Shown here: positions 7,704 to 16,049 of the stretch, in pieces
Layout: every line of letters begins with the position of its first letter
Numbering within the stretch: the stretch's first letter is position 1
Source: Oscillospiraceae bacterium
GTDB lineage: Bacteria; Bacillota; Clostridia; Oscillospirales; Oscillospiraceae
Reading direction: 5' to 3'
Assembly: GCA_017461585.1 (NCBI GenBank)
Contig: JAFTYM010000038.1
Location: forward strand, 1-64,000
DNA: 64,000 nt
The notes under the pieces: model-generated
What the model saw: only the letters and a program-made list of their open reading frames with translations
What the model was told of the DNA's origin: nothing
Databases searched by the model: none
Program-made: the position numbers and the translations under genes

Positions 7704-8594
7704 ATGATAAACGAGGTTTCCATCAAGTGCTTTTTATCACTTACAAAAACATTGAGTTTTACAGAGACAGCCCGGGATATGTACATGACCCAGCAGTCCG
7801 TAAGTAAATATATCGCGCGTCTGGAGGAGACTCTCGGTTTCCGCCTTTTTATAAGAACCCGTCACTACGTCGCCCTCACCAAAGCAGGGGAGGCGTATCG
7901 TGATCTTTTCGAGAAGTTTGACGAGGACTTTCGCCGCGTGACAGAGGAAAACCGCCGCTATTACGACAGTCTTAAAGGGCACATCAGCCTCGGATATCTT
8001 GAAATGCTGGAGATATCAGGCGGCATCGCAGATGCTTTGAAAATGGTCAGGGCAGGAGAGCCGGATATACGCTTCACAGGCGAAAAGCACCCCCAGTATG
8101 AGCTTATTGAGCGCTTTAATGCCCGCGAGCTTGACATTATCATCACATATAAAGAGTTTGCGCCCAAGATGAGCGGCGTTAAAAAAGCGAAAATCCTTGA
8201 AACACCGCTGGTGCTTCTGGTTTCCCCCGAGGATAAGACCGCGGTCAAGGGCGCAACGGTGGAGGATTTTAAAAACCACCCCTTTATCAAAGCCGCAGCC
8301 AGCCACGAATCCCTTTCCGAGAGCAAGGAGCGCGCAAGACGCCAATGCCGCGAGCTTGGCTTTACCCCCTCTGAGATAATAATCGCACCCAATATCGAGT
8401 CTGCCTATATGGCGGCAGAGCTGGGACAGGGCGTTTTCGTATCCACAATGCTCTCACGTCTCAGCCTCCACAGCAGCCTTGAGACTTACCCCATCGGCAA
8501 AACGGAAGAGCTGCAGTGCTTCTGGCATGAGGACACGGAAAACCCCACAGTAGAGAAATTTGCAGATTTTCTGCAGCAAGTTTTCGGGAAATAA
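7704..8594 (+). CDS. LysR-family transcriptional regulator
   Basis: 296 residues. The N-terminal winged HTH is clear (residues about 1-60: FLSLTKTLSFTETARDMYMTQ then SVSKYIARLEETLGFRLFIR). The periplasmic-binding-like effector domain fills residues about 90-290. The start is set by TTAGGAGG ten bases upstream. It is 11 bp ahead of mobB and in the same direction, then the tungstate importer follows. LysR proteins normally respond to a small ligand; a role in Mo/W or formate-type metabolism is plausible from the neighbours but not shown by the sequence. Confidence 0.9.
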   Translation: MINEVSIKCFLSLTKTLSFTETARDMYMTQQSVSKYIARLEETLGFRLFIRTRHYVALTKAGEAYRDLFEKFDEDFRRVTEENRRYYDSLKGHISLGYLEMLEISGGIADALKMVRAGEPDIRFTGEKHPQYELIERFNARELDIIITYKEFAPKMSGVKKAKILETPLVLLVSPEDKTAVKGATVEDFKNHPFIKAAASHESLSESKERARRQCRELGFTPSEIIIAPNIESAYMAAELGQGVFVSTMLSRLSLHSSLETYPIGKTEELQCFWHEDTENPTVEKFADFLQQVFGK

Positions 8595-8605
8595 CAGGTG
8601 ATATT

Positions 8606-9085
8606 ATGAGCATACCCACATATTCCTTTGTAGCATATTCCAATACGGGCAAGACCACTTTTCTGGAAAAGCTTGTGCCCGAGCTGAAAAACCGCGGTCT
8701 GAGAGTTGCCGTCTACAAGCACGACGGACACGACTTTGATATAGACAAAGAGGGTAAGGACTCTTGGCGTATGACGCGGGCAGGTGCGGATGTTACCCTT
8801 ATTTCGTCAAGTACCAAAGCTGTCATCATGGAAAATCGCTTTATTGACGCCCAGGAACTGGTTTCCCGCATAAAAGATGTTGATATTATAATAGTAGAGG
8901 GCTGGAAGGCAGGTTCGTGGAAGAAGATCGCCCTTCGAAGAGAAGCAAACGGCAAGGATTTTCCGATTCCCGCATCTGAATGCTTTGCTCTTATATCAGA
9001 TACGCCTGTAGAAGGTCATGACAGAGTTTTTGACTTAAACGATGTTAAAGGCGTAGCCGACCTGCTTGTTTCAGATATGAAATAA
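8606..9085 (+). CDS. mobB: Molybdopterin-guanine dinucleotide biosynthesis protein MobB
   Basis: 159 residues of the MobB P-loop GTPase family. The Walker A region reads AYSNTGKTTF (residues about 10-19), with Ala replacing the usual first Gly. VYKHDGHDFDIDKEGKDSWRMTRAGAD is the characteristic MobB segment, and DVDIIIVEGWK matches the Walker B/EGxK region. MobB assists attachment of GMP to molybdopterin in the cytoplasm, giving the dinucleotide cofactor for Mo/W enzymes. It sits between a LysR gene and the tungstate ABC importer genes, which fits cofactor supply. No target oxidoreductase lies in this window. Confidence 0.88.
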   Translation: MSIPTYSFVAYSNTGKTTFLEKLVPELKNRGLRVAVYKHDGHDFDIDKEGKDSWRMTRAGADVTLISSSTKAVIMENRFIDAQELVSRIKDVDIIIVEGWKAGSWKKIALRREANGKDFPIPASECFALISDTPVEGHDRVFDLNDVKGVADLLVSDMK

Positions 9086-9118
9086 CAAAAAATTCACAAA
9101 TTATCATATAAAATACCA

Positions 9119-9326
9119 TTGACGGTAAATTTGAATTGTGCTTAAATAAATAGGCGCTGTAAAGTGTTCTAACTTAATAGACTCAAACAGTAGTGGACGA
9201 GCTTCTGCAGGGGTCTGAAAATGCGAAAACAGACGGTTTTTGTCCGACCGTCTTGTTTCTGTGCGTTCGGAATCCTTACAGGGCTCATTTTTTATGTTTA
9301 TTATTTATTTTGAAAGGAAGACGAAA
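9119..9326 (+). promoter_or_regulatory. Promoter and structured untranslated leader of tupABC
   Basis: TTGACG (9119-9124), 18 bp, then TAAATA (9143-9148) forms a plausible promoter. The remaining leader of about 170 nt contains a stable hairpin (AGACGGT 9231-9237 with ACCGTCT 9247-9253, extended by AAAC/GTTT pairing around a bulge). No coding potential is evident. A metal- or cofactor-sensing RNA is possible given the mob/tup context, but I cannot match it to a known riboswitch class. Confidence 0.4.
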
Positions 9327-10448
9327 ATGAAGAAAGCATTAGCTCTTATTCTTGCCCTCCTCATGGTATGCTCCATGTTCGCTGGCTGCGGCAAGAAGGA
9401 TGATGCAGTTGACGAAGGCACAACAGGTGCAGACACATCTGTTGACACAGGCGCAGCTGATGAAGGCACAACAGACGAAGGCACGGCTGATGAAGGCACA
9501 ACTGATGAAGGTACCACAGATGAGGGTACAACAGACGGCGCTGAAACAGGTGACGAAGGCGAGCCTGCTGGCGTAGGCCTCACAATCCTCTACGAGCAGG
9601 ACGACAGCATGATCAACAACTACTCCGCTCTTGCTGTTAACCCCGATGCAGCTTTCGTAGACGCTGACGGCAACGCTGTCTCCGACGTATACGTTAACGT
9701 TGAGGGCGCAAAGGCTCTTATCAACTGGCTCATGAGCGATGAGGCTACACAGCTCATCGCAAACTACGGCTTTGAAGAGTACGGCGAGTACCTGTTCTAC
9801 ACAAAGGAAGGCAAGCCCACATTCGCAGGTGAGATCCCCGCAGCAACAGAGGAGACAAAGGTTATCCGTCTGTCCACAACAACATCCGTTAACGACAGCG
9901 GTCTTCTCGCTTACCTCCTTCCCACATTTGAAAGCACATACGGCTACACCGTAGAGGTTGCTTCCGCAGGTACAGGTAAGGCTATCGCTGCTGCTAAGGC
10001 AGGCAACGCAGACCTTATCCTTGTTCACTCCAAGAGCCAGGAAGAGGCTTTTGTTGAGGCAGGCTTCTCCTACGTTGTAGAAGGCTATGAGGCTGAGCGT
10101 CTCACATTCATGTACAACTACTTCGTACTCTGCGGCCCTGCTGAAGACCCCGCAGGCTGTGCAGCTGCTCCCACAGTTAAGGATGCATTTGCACTCATCG
10201 CTGAAGGCGGCTACACATTCGTATCCCGCGGCGACGCAAGTGGTACACACACTAAGGAAATCTCCCTGTGGAGTGAAGACCTTGGTATCACAACAGATGC
10301 AGCTTCCGTAGAGGGCTACAGCTGGTATGTATACTCCAACGCAGGTATGGGCGCATGCCTTACAATGGCTGAGCAGATGGACGGCTACATCCTCTCTGAC
10401 AAGGCTACAGTTCTCACATTCCAGGCAAACAACGGTATTCTCGACTAA
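9327..10448 (+). CDS. tupA: Tungstate ABC transporter substrate-binding lipoprotein, circularly permuted TupA
   Basis: 373 residues from the ATG at 9327, chosen because it follows GAAAGGAAG and opens a lipoprotein signal (MKKALALILALLMVCSMFAGC, lipobox Cys about 21). An acidic linker of DEGTTDEGT-type repeats spans about 25-80. Residues 179-373 match the usual N-terminal part of TupA (STTTSVNDSGLL, GDADL-like, MYNYFVLCGP, RGDASGTHTKE, ending DGYILSDKATVL). The part that normally follows in TupA (EGD..N-Y...VNP...W..S-E..Q..I..YG..EYG..LF) instead lies first, at about 83-158. The order is thus swapped relative to the family. The tungstate-contacting TTTS and SGTH segments are kept. It starts an operon with permease and ATPase genes, overlapping tupB by one base. 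Confidence 0.82.
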   Translation: MKKALALILALLMVCSMFAGCGKKDDAVDEGTTGADTSVDTGAADEGTTDEGTADEGTTDEGTTDEGTTDGAETGDEGEPAGVGLTILYEQDDSMINNYSALAVNPDAAFVDADGNAVSDVYVNVEGAKALINWLMSDEATQLIANYGFEEYGEYLFYTKEGKPTFAGEIPAATEETKVIRLSTTTSVNDSGLLAYLLPTFESTYGYTVEVASAGTGKAIAAAKAGNADLILVHSKSQEEAFVEAGFSYVVEGYEAERLTFMYNYFVLCGPAEDPAGCAAAPTVKDAFALIAEGGYTFVSRGDASGTHTKEISLWSEDLGITTDAASVEGYSWYVYSNAGMGACLTMAEQMDGYILSDKATVLTFQANNGILD

Positions 10449-11134
10449 TGAAAACTGCGTTTCTTCAGGCCATAGAGCTTGTTTTATCAGGAGATAAACA
10501 GCTTTTGGGCATACTTGAAGTAACGATGAGAATGAGTATCGCAAGCTCACTATTGGCACTTCTTATAGGGGTGCCAATAGGAGTTTTGCTCTCAACAGCG
10601 CGCTTTCCCGGAAGGCAGGCGCTTGTGGTGGTAAACCGCACATTGACGGGCGTTCCCCCTGTGGTATGCGGCCTTATTTGTTATATGCTGTTTTCGGGCG
10701 TAGGACCTCTTCGCCATCTGCGGCTTCTGTACACCGTGCAGGGGATGGTTATCGCCCAGATAATGCTCATAACACCTATTGTGGTTGCTAATATGGAGGC
10801 GTATCTTCGCGATATCGTTCCATCTATCCGCGAGACATCAAAGGGACTGGGGCTTTCAGCGGGCAAAGTTTTTGTAATAACCGCCGCCGAGAGCAGATAT
10901 CAGATAATCTCTACATATCTTTTAGGCTTCGCAAGAGCAACGGCAGAGGTCGGAGCTGTGTCTATGGTGGGCGGTGCTATCGCCTATAAGACCAACGTAA
11001 TGACAACGGCTATCATGAACAGCACAAGCCGGGGCGACTTTACCCTCGGCGTGGCATTGGGAATTATCCTTCTCGCCATTTCACTGGTTATCAATGTTGT
11101 GGCATATTTCCTGCAAAGGAGGGTGTCAAGATGA
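10448..11134 (+). CDS. tupB: Tungstate ABC transporter permease TupB
   Basis: 228 residues with about five or six membrane helices. The BPD_transp_1 coupling region is seen around residues 130-165 (PSIRETSKGLGLSAGKVFVITAAESRYQIISTYLLGFARATAEVGAVSMVGG), containing the EAA-like loop that contacts the ATPase. The pattern matches TupB/WtpB-type permeases. Its ATG overlaps the tupA stop and its TGA overlaps the tupC start, giving translationally coupled tupABC. Confidence 0.88.
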   Translation: MKTAFLQAIELVLSGDKQLLGILEVTMRMSIASSLLALLIGVPIGVLLSTARFPGRQALVVVNRTLTGVPPVVCGLICYMLFSGVGPLRHLRLLYTVQGMVIAQIMLITPIVVANMEAYLRDIVPSIRETSKGLGLSAGKVFVITAAESRYQIISTYLLGFARATAEVGAVSMVGGAIAYKTNVMTTAIMNSTSRGDFTLGVALGIILLAISLVINVVAYFLQRRVSR

Positions 11135-11799
11135 TAGTACGTGACCTTACAAAGACATACGACGGCAGAAAAGTGCTGGATGTAAAGCATTTTGAGTTTG
11201 AAAAGGGCAGAATTTACGCCGTAGTCGGTGCTAACGGCAGCGGTAAATCCACTTTTGCAAAGGTTCTGGCAGGTGTAATTTCGTCGGACGAGGCGAATTG
11301 CATCCTGCGGGACAAAACTTGCGTAGTGCGCTACTCGCCCCAGAAAGGCTATGCCTTTCGCATGTCCACCCTTAAAAATGTCACAATGGCAGGTAAGGGG
11401 AAGCGTGACAGGGAAAAGGCAAAGGAGCTTTTGAAGAGCCTTGATATGGAGCATCTCATGAAAACTCCCGCACATAAACTGTCGGGCGGTGAGACCGCAA
11501 AAATGGCGCTGGCGAGAGTTATGATGGAGAAATGCGATTACCTCATTCTGGACGAGCCCTGTGCTGCAATGGATGTGCAGTCCACCCTAAAGACAGAGGA
11601 ACTTGTAAAGGCTTACTGCGAAAAATGCGGCTGTGCGGTGATAATAATCACCCACTCTCTCAAGCAGGCAGAGCGAATTTCTGATCGGGTGCTGTATTTC
11701 GAAGAAGGCATCCTTACCGAGAGTGGAGCGAGCGCGGAAATACTTCATAACCCCAAAAGTGAAAAGACCAGAGCATTTCTGGACTTCTATACAATTTAA
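11131..11799 (+). CDS. tupC: Tungstate ABC transporter ATP-binding protein TupC
   Basis: 222 residues. Walker A GANGSGKST (about 34-42), Q-loop region (YSPQKG), ABC signature LSGGE (about 118-122), Walker B YLILDEP and the H-loop ITHS are all visible, so it should be an active ATPase. It lacks the C-terminal regulatory domain found in some ModC proteins. The start overlaps tupB by four bases. It energises import of tungstate through TupB. Confidence 0.9.
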   Translation: MIVRDLTKTYDGRKVLDVKHFEFEKGRIYAVVGANGSGKSTFAKVLAGVISSDEANCILRDKTCVVRYSPQKGYAFRMSTLKNVTMAGKGKRDREKAKELLKSLDMEHLMKTPAHKLSGGETAKMALARVMMEKCDYLILDEPCAAMDVQSTLKTEELVKAYCEKCGCAVIIITHSLKQAERISDRVLYFEEGILTESGASAEILHNPKSEKTRAFLDFYTI

Positions 11800-11840
11800 A
11801 GAGCTGTTAAAGTATGTAAACTTTGACAGCTCTTTTGTTT
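11798..11840 (+). terminator. Rho-independent terminator of tupABC
   Basis: A 15-bp stem with one G-U pair (11798-11812 with 11820-11834) is followed by a T-rich tract. It overlaps the tupC stop codon and closes the operon. Confidence 0.88.
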
Positions 11841-11889
11841 TTTGTTATTCGATTGTGGACACGCCGCAAGATTGTGTGCGGTTTTTACA

Positions 11890-11920
11890 ACGGACATCCG
11901 AGGACGGGGTGTCCCTACAA
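11890..11920. repeat. Single palindromic GTAGGG-family repeat unit
   Basis: GGACATCC followed by GGGGTGTCCCTAC gives a short palindrome ending in the family hexamer CCCTAC, as in the array at 7033-7651. It lies between the tupC terminator and the terminator of the converging M23 gene. Confidence 0.55.
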
Positions 11921-11962
11921 CATGCGCCGTAACCTCGTGCGAATACATCCCATTGCTGCGCA

Positions 11963-11996
11963 AAACAAACCCCCGTCGGTTATTCCCGACGGGGCT
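11963..11996 (-). terminator. Terminator of the M23 peptidase gene
   Basis: A 9-bp GC-rich stem (CCCCGTCGG 11971-11979 with CCGACGGGG 11986-11994) lies just beyond the stop of the minus-strand gene. Read on the minus strand it is followed by a T-rich tail. Confidence 0.82.
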
Positions 11997-12000
11997 TGAT

Positions 12001-12771
12001 TTACGGCAGATATTCTGTGGGATCTACGCTCTCACCGTTTTTCTCCATGGCAAAATGGAGATGATAAGGCTGTCCCGTCTCGCCGATGGCTGTGTCGCCA
12101 ACAGCTCCGATGACCGTGGACATCTCCACAGCGTCGCCAACGTTCACAGCAGGCGTAGCTGCGAGATTTGCATAGATGCTCTTAAGTCCTTCGCCGTGGT
12201 CGATGACAAGAACAGTACCCATAAGGGCGTCCTCATAAATATCGGCTACCGTGCCTTTTGCGCACGCCATGACCTTTGTGCCAAGGTCTGCGGCAATGTC
12301 AATGGCAGAGTGGGTGCGCCAATCGAGCATGGTCTTGTTGTACACCAGCTCGTCGGCAAAATAGCCAACCTCAACCTCGCCGAAAACAGGCCAGCCGAAC
12401 TCCAGAGGCTGGTAAACCTCCTGCTCCTGCTCAGCAGGTGCTATCGTCTCCACAACTTCCTCGTCGGGTGCCTCGGGGATAATTGTCTCCACCTCGTCAC
12501 TTTCGTCCTTGTCCTCAAGCTTGTCCTCGATCTTTTGGATCTTTTCGGGCTTGGGCGTTGTGCTCGTCTCTGTGTTATCTCCTGTTTCAACAATTCCTGC
12601 TGTGGCGCTGCTGTCTGCTACATCAGTCCTGTCTGCGATGTTACCTGCGCTCAGCAAAGTCCATGCGGCAATGCCGATCACAAGAACACAGGCGGAAAGG
12701 GCTATGTAGAAGCCCCTGCCGGTCAGAAAGTCTTCGACGCGCTGTCGAAATGACTTTTTCTTATCTTTCAT
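12001..12771 (-). CDS. Membrane-anchored M23 metallopeptidase, SpoIIQ-like
   Basis: 256 residues: a basic N-terminus, one membrane helix (about 20-43), a long acidic Glu/Asp-rich linker (about 55-120), then an M23 LytM domain (about 125-250). The Zn ligands appear in WRTHSAIDIA (H..xxD) and HLHFAM (HxH). One-helix topology, length and the DWRTHSAIDIA start of the domain resemble SpoIIQ, the forespore partner of SpoIIIAH. A general cell-wall endopeptidase is the alternative. It is monocistronic, flanked by terminators on both sides. No sporulation sigma promoter could be identified with confidence. Confidence 0.8.
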   Translation of the reverse strand: MKDKKKSFRQRVEDFLTGRGFYIALSACVLVIGIAAWTLLSAGNIADRTDVADSSATAGIVETGDNTETSTTPKPEKIQKIEDKLEDKDESDEVETIIPEAPDEEVVETIAPAEQEQEVYQPLEFGWPVFGEVEVGYFADELVYNKTMLDWRTHSAIDIAADLGTKVMACAKGTVADIYEDALMGTVLVIDHGEGLKSIYANLAATPAVNVGDAVEMSTVIGAVGDTAIGETGQPYHLHFAMEKNGESVDPTEYLP

Positions 12772-12798
12772 ACTTCATCCTCCGAAAATTTTTAAGCG

Positions 12799-12840
12799 CA
12801 AAAAAGTGCCTGTGGGTATTGTTGACCACAGGCACTTTCA
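12799..12840 (-). terminator. Terminator of glnS
   Basis: A perfect 13-bp stem (AAAGTGCCTGTGG and its complement, 12803-12815 with 12826-12838) with a 10-nt loop is followed on the minus strand by six T. It separates glnS from the downstream M23 gene. Confidence 0.9.
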
Positions 12841-12854
12841 TTATTCATTTTCGG

Positions 12855-14540
12855 TTAATTTTTCTTTGCGCCTTCCTTTAAGGCAACGGAGCGGTTAAAG
12901 ACAAGGTGCTCAGGAGTGCACTCCTTGTTATCCTTGCAGAAGTAACCCATGCGCAGGAACTGATAACCCTTTTCGGAAGCGTCATCAATAAGGAACTTCT
13001 CAACCTTACAGTTTTTGAGAACCTCAAGGGAGTTGGGATTCAAAACAGTAGTAAAGTCCTCGTAATCGTCGGGATTGGGCTCTGCGAAAAGATTTTCGTA
13101 AAGTCTTATCTCAGCATCTGCACAATCGTGAGCGTTTACCCAATGGATGGTGCCGCGGACCTTGCGTCCGTCAGGAGTGTTGCCGCCGCGTGTTTCGGGG
13201 TCGTACTCGGCAAATACTTCAACGACCTTGCCCTGTTCCTTGCGGCAGCCTGTGCACTTAACGATGTAAGCGCCCTTGATGCGGACTTCGTTTCCGGGGT
13301 ACAGACGGTTGTACTTTTTAGGCGCTTCCTCCATAAAGTCCTCTTCCTCAATCCAAAGATCGCGGCTGAAGGTGACCTTGCGCATACCGGCATTTTCGTC
13401 AACAGGGTTGTTTTCGACTTCAAACTCCTCTGTCATACCCTCGGGGTAGTTTGTGATTGTCAGCTTCAGAGGACGAAGAACAGCCATAGCGCGCTGTGCG
13501 TTTGCGTTAAGATCATCACGAAGGCATGCCTCAAGAAGATTATACTCAACTGTGCTTGTAACCTTTGCAACGCCGATTCTCTCGCAGAAATCGCGGATAG
13601 CTGCAGGTGTGTAGCCGCGGCGTCTTAAACCGCAGAGAGTGGGCATTCTGGGGTCGTCCCAGCCTGCAACAAACTTCTCTTCAACCAGTCTTCTGAGCTT
13701 TCTCTTGGACATAACTGTGTAGTTGATGCCAAGACGTGCAAACTCGATCTGACGGGGTTTAGACTCAATACCGCTGTGCTCTACGACCCAGTCGTAAAGG
13801 GGACGGTGGTCTTCGTATTCAAGAGAGCAGAGAGAGTGTGTGATGCCCTCGATAGAGTCCTGAATGGGGTGTGCAAAGTCGTACATGGGGAAGATGCACC
13901 ATGTTGTACCCTGTCTGTGGTGCTCAACGTGGCGGATGCGGTACAGTACGGGGTCGCGCATGTTGAAGTTGCCGCTGGCAAGGTCGATTTTAGCTCTCAG
14001 AGTGTACTTTCCGTTTTCAAATTCGCCGTTTTTCATGCGCTCGAAAAGGTCTAAGCTCTCTTCAATGGGTCTATCGCGGTAAGGGGAGACGGCAGGAACG
14101 CCGATATCGCCGCGGTTTGCCTTAAACTCCTCTGCGTTAAGCTCGCAGACGTAAGCAAGACCTTCCTTAATGAGCTTTACAGCGATCTCATAAGTCTGCT
14201 GGAAGTAGTCGCTGCCGTAGAAGAAGCGGTCATCCCAGTCAAAGCCCAGCCAATGGATGTCCTCTTTAATGGCATCTACATACTCTGTATCTTCCTTTTC
14301 GGGGTTTGTGTCATCCATTCGCAGGTTGCACATACCGCCGTACTTTTCGGCGCTGCCGAAGTCGATGATAAGAGCCTTGCAATGTCCGATGTGGAGGTAG
14401 CCGTTGGGCTCGGGCGGAAAACGTGTGTGGACAGTCTTACCCTCAAAGCGTCCGCCGGGGGCAATGTCCTCTTCGATAAATGCGTGTATAAAGTTTTTTG
14501 CTTCGCTTTCGCGGTTTGCGTTTTCGATTATCTCAGCCAT
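12855..14540 (-). CDS. glnS: Glutaminyl-tRNA synthetase
   Basis: 561 residues from the ATG at 14540, which follows GGAAAGGA. The class I HIGH motif is seen in PPEPNGYLHIGH (about 42-53), the KMSKS-like loop as VMSKRK near 272. The C-terminal two beta-barrels of GlnRS carry DLWIEEEDFMEEAPKKYNRLYPGNEVRIKGAYIVKC. The length matches bacterial GlnRS (about 550-560). The enzyme charges tRNA-Gln directly with glutamine in the cytoplasm; many Firmicutes use the indirect GatCAB route instead, so its presence is notable but common in gut Clostridia. It has its own consensus promoter and terminator. Confidence 0.95.
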   Translation of the reverse strand: MAEIIENANRESEAKNFIHAFIEEDIAPGGRFEGKTVHTRFPPEPNGYLHIGHCKALIIDFGSAEKYGGMCNLRMDDTNPEKEDTEYVDAIKEDIHWLGFDWDDRFFYGSDYFQQTYEIAVKLIKEGLAYVCELNAEEFKANRGDIGVPAVSPYRDRPIEESLDLFERMKNGEFENGKYTLRAKIDLASGNFNMRDPVLYRIRHVEHHRQGTTWCIFPMYDFAHPIQDSIEGITHSLCSLEYEDHRPLYDWVVEHSGIESKPRQIEFARLGINYTVMSKRKLRRLVEEKFVAGWDDPRMPTLCGLRRRGYTPAAIRDFCERIGVAKVTSTVEYNLLEACLRDDLNANAQRAMAVLRPLKLTITNYPEGMTEEFEVENNPVDENAGMRKVTFSRDLWIEEEDFMEEAPKKYNRLYPGNEVRIKGAYIVKCTGCRKEQGKVVEVFAEYDPETRGGNTPDGRKVRGTIHWVNAHDCADAEIRLYENLFAEPNPDDYEDFTTVLNPNSLEVLKNCKVEKFLIDDASEKGYQFLRMGYFCKDNKECTPEHLVFNRSVALKEGAKKN

Positions 14541-14589
14541 ATGGATTTGTCCTTTCCATTGGTATTTTTTATTATTTCCGTGAATGTTA

Positions 14590-14618
14590 ATTATATCAAT
14601 GTAAAAGCTTTGTGTCAA
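14590..14618 (-). promoter_or_regulatory. Consensus sigma-A promoter of glnS
   Basis: On the minus strand TTGACA (14613-14618) and TATAAT (14590-14595) are both perfect and separated by 17 bp. It lies about 50 bp upstream of the chosen glnS start, which supports that start. Confidence 0.9.
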
Positions 14619-14650
14619 TGTGTTAATTGTGCTATATGTTTCAGCGTGTC

Positions 14651-14817
14651 CGTAGGGGCGGGCCTCTGTGCCCGCCCGTTATGTTTTGGCTGCAATATTT
14701 TTACCTTGTCATGTCTCCGACGGTATTTTTACATTGAGCGCCCGTAGGGAACGGATTTATCCGTTCCGTTGCAGTGGTGCGTTTGGGTGAGCGGGCGGAT
14801 ATGGAATCCGCCCCTAC
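14651..14817. repeat. Three palindromic GTAGGG-family repeat units
   Basis: Three units lie in the gap between the divergent glnS and lipoprotein genes: GTAGGGGCGGGCC...GGCCCGCCC-type at 14652-14678, GTAGGGAACGGATTTATCCG at 14743-14767, and GGGCGGAT...ATCCGCCCCTAC at 14793-14817. The second has the same core as units at 7228, 7615 and 16822. Confidence 0.75.
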
Positions 14818-14945
14818 GAAATACCAACATCATATTGCACACACCTTATTTACATTTAACCACACATAAATTATCATATAAAAAAACGGAACTTTTTTAC
14901 ACTTTTACGCGTCCTAAGGGTAAACCCACGAAAGGAGATGCGATA

Positions 14946-15878
14946 ATGAAAAGATTGATAGTATTATTGACAGTTTTGGTGCTTGTTTTTTCTCTTGCGG
15001 CTTGCGGTGGAAAGGAAAAGACAGTAAGCGGTGTTGTTGTCGCCTGCGGCGGCGAACCTTACTTTTTTGAGGTCGAGAGCGAAGACGGCAACTATGCCTT
15101 TGCTGTAACCGAAAATACAAAAATAGTATGGGAGGACAAAAGCGCCTTTTCGATATGGGAAGATAATGCATACGAGTATGACGATTGGGATGTTTTCAGC
15201 TGTGACATGGAAGTTGAAGTTATCATAGGCTCCGAAACCGAAAGTATTGACCCGTACATTGACGATTGCGTCAAAGGATGGTTTGAGGCAGAAAAAGTAA
15301 CCGTCAAAAAAGTTCTGGACGACTATTTTGCAGTTTCCGCCAAACCTGTGATCTACCTCTACCCCGAAGAGGAAACAGAGGTTTCCGTAAGGCTTGACTA
15401 CAACGGAAAGCTCACGACCACATATCCCGAGTATGAAAACGGATGGTGCGTCACAGCCTATCCCGACGGAACTCTTACAGACGAAAACGGTCAGGAATAC
15501 AACTGCCTCTACTGGGAGGGCATAACAGATACAGAATATGACTTTTCAAAAGGCTTTTGCGTAAAGGGTGAGGACACGGCGGAATTTCTGGAATGGGCGC
15601 TGTCGGAGCTTGGTCTTACACGTCGAGAAGCTAACGAATTTATCGTTTACTGGCTGCCTTTAATGGAGCCGAACCCGTACAATATCATCGCATTTCAGAA
15701 TGACGCCTACACCGAAAACGCAGTTTTGACGGTCACTCCCGCACCCGACACCGTAATAAGAGTGTTTATGGCGTGGAAGGCATCGGGCGAAGCTGTGGAA
15801 ATCAAGCCGCAGGAGCTGACCGCTCCCGAGAGAGTCGGATTCACAGTTGTGGAATGGGGCGGCACAGAGGTTAAGTAA
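14946..15878 (+). CDS. Lipoprotein of unknown function
   Basis: 310 residues from the ATG at 14946 behind GAAAGGAG. A lipoprotein signal (MKRLIVLLTVLVLVFSLAAC, lipobox LAAC) predicts an extracytoplasmic, membrane-anchored protein. Residues about 130-310 form a conserved region I recognise from uncharacterised Firmicutes and Bacteroidetes proteins: KPVIYLYPEEETEV, then YPEYENGWCVTAYPDGTL, YDFSKGFCVKGED and a closing GFTVVEWGGTE. No catalytic motif is obvious. The signal peptide and ribosome-binding region are nearly identical to those of the lipoprotein at 16050. I cannot assign a function. Confidence 0.85.
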   Translation: MKRLIVLLTVLVLVFSLAACGGKEKTVSGVVVACGGEPYFFEVESEDGNYAFAVTENTKIVWEDKSAFSIWEDNAYEYDDWDVFSCDMEVEVIIGSETESIDPYIDDCVKGWFEAEKVTVKKVLDDYFAVSAKPVIYLYPEEETEVSVRLDYNGKLTTTYPEYENGWCVTAYPDGTLTDENGQEYNCLYWEGITDTEYDFSKGFCVKGEDTAEFLEWALSELGLTRREANEFIVYWLPLMEPNPYNIIAFQNDAYTENAVLTVTPAPDTVIRVFMAWKASGEAVEIKPQELTAPERVGFTVVEWGGTEVK

Positions 15879-15882
15879 TTCC

Positions 15883-16005
15883 CCCTTCACGGCTCCCCTT
15901 GTCAGGGGAGCTGTCAGCGAATGCTGACTGAGGGGTAGTCTCTCCCACTGTCACGGATTACGCCGTGCCACCTCCCTCCTCATAGGGAGGCTTTATCCAC
16001 TTCAA
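15883..16005. repeat. Dispersed imperfect palindromic intergenic repeat
   Basis: This gap holds GGCTCCCCT-TGTC-AGGGGAGC, a second short stem CTGTCAGC/GCTGACTG, a third GTCACGG...CCGTG-like stem, then CCTCCCTCCTCATAGGGAGG. I recognise this kind of sequence as a common intergenic repeat of gut Clostridia. A related CCTCCCT...AGGGAG hairpin lies at 32429-32451. No reading frame is supported. Confidence 0.65.
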
Positions 16006-16049
16006 ACCCACGCGTCTCAAGAGTAAACACACAGAAAGGAGAACTTTCG

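Noticed and set aside
9339..10559. A 406-codon open frame on the minus strand opposite tupA
   Set aside because: Cys-rich, unlike any family, with no ribosome binding site. It arises from the biased codon use of the real gene on the plus strand.
12906..13628. A 240-codon open frame on the plus strand inside glnS
   Set aside because: It is antisense to a well-conserved glutaminyl-tRNA synthetase, has no family resemblance and no ribosome binding site.
14869..14885. AAATTATCATATAAAA shared between 9098 and 14870 as a regulatory motif
   Set aside because: A single 16-base AT-rich match between two intergenic sites with no other shared context; chance cannot be excluded.
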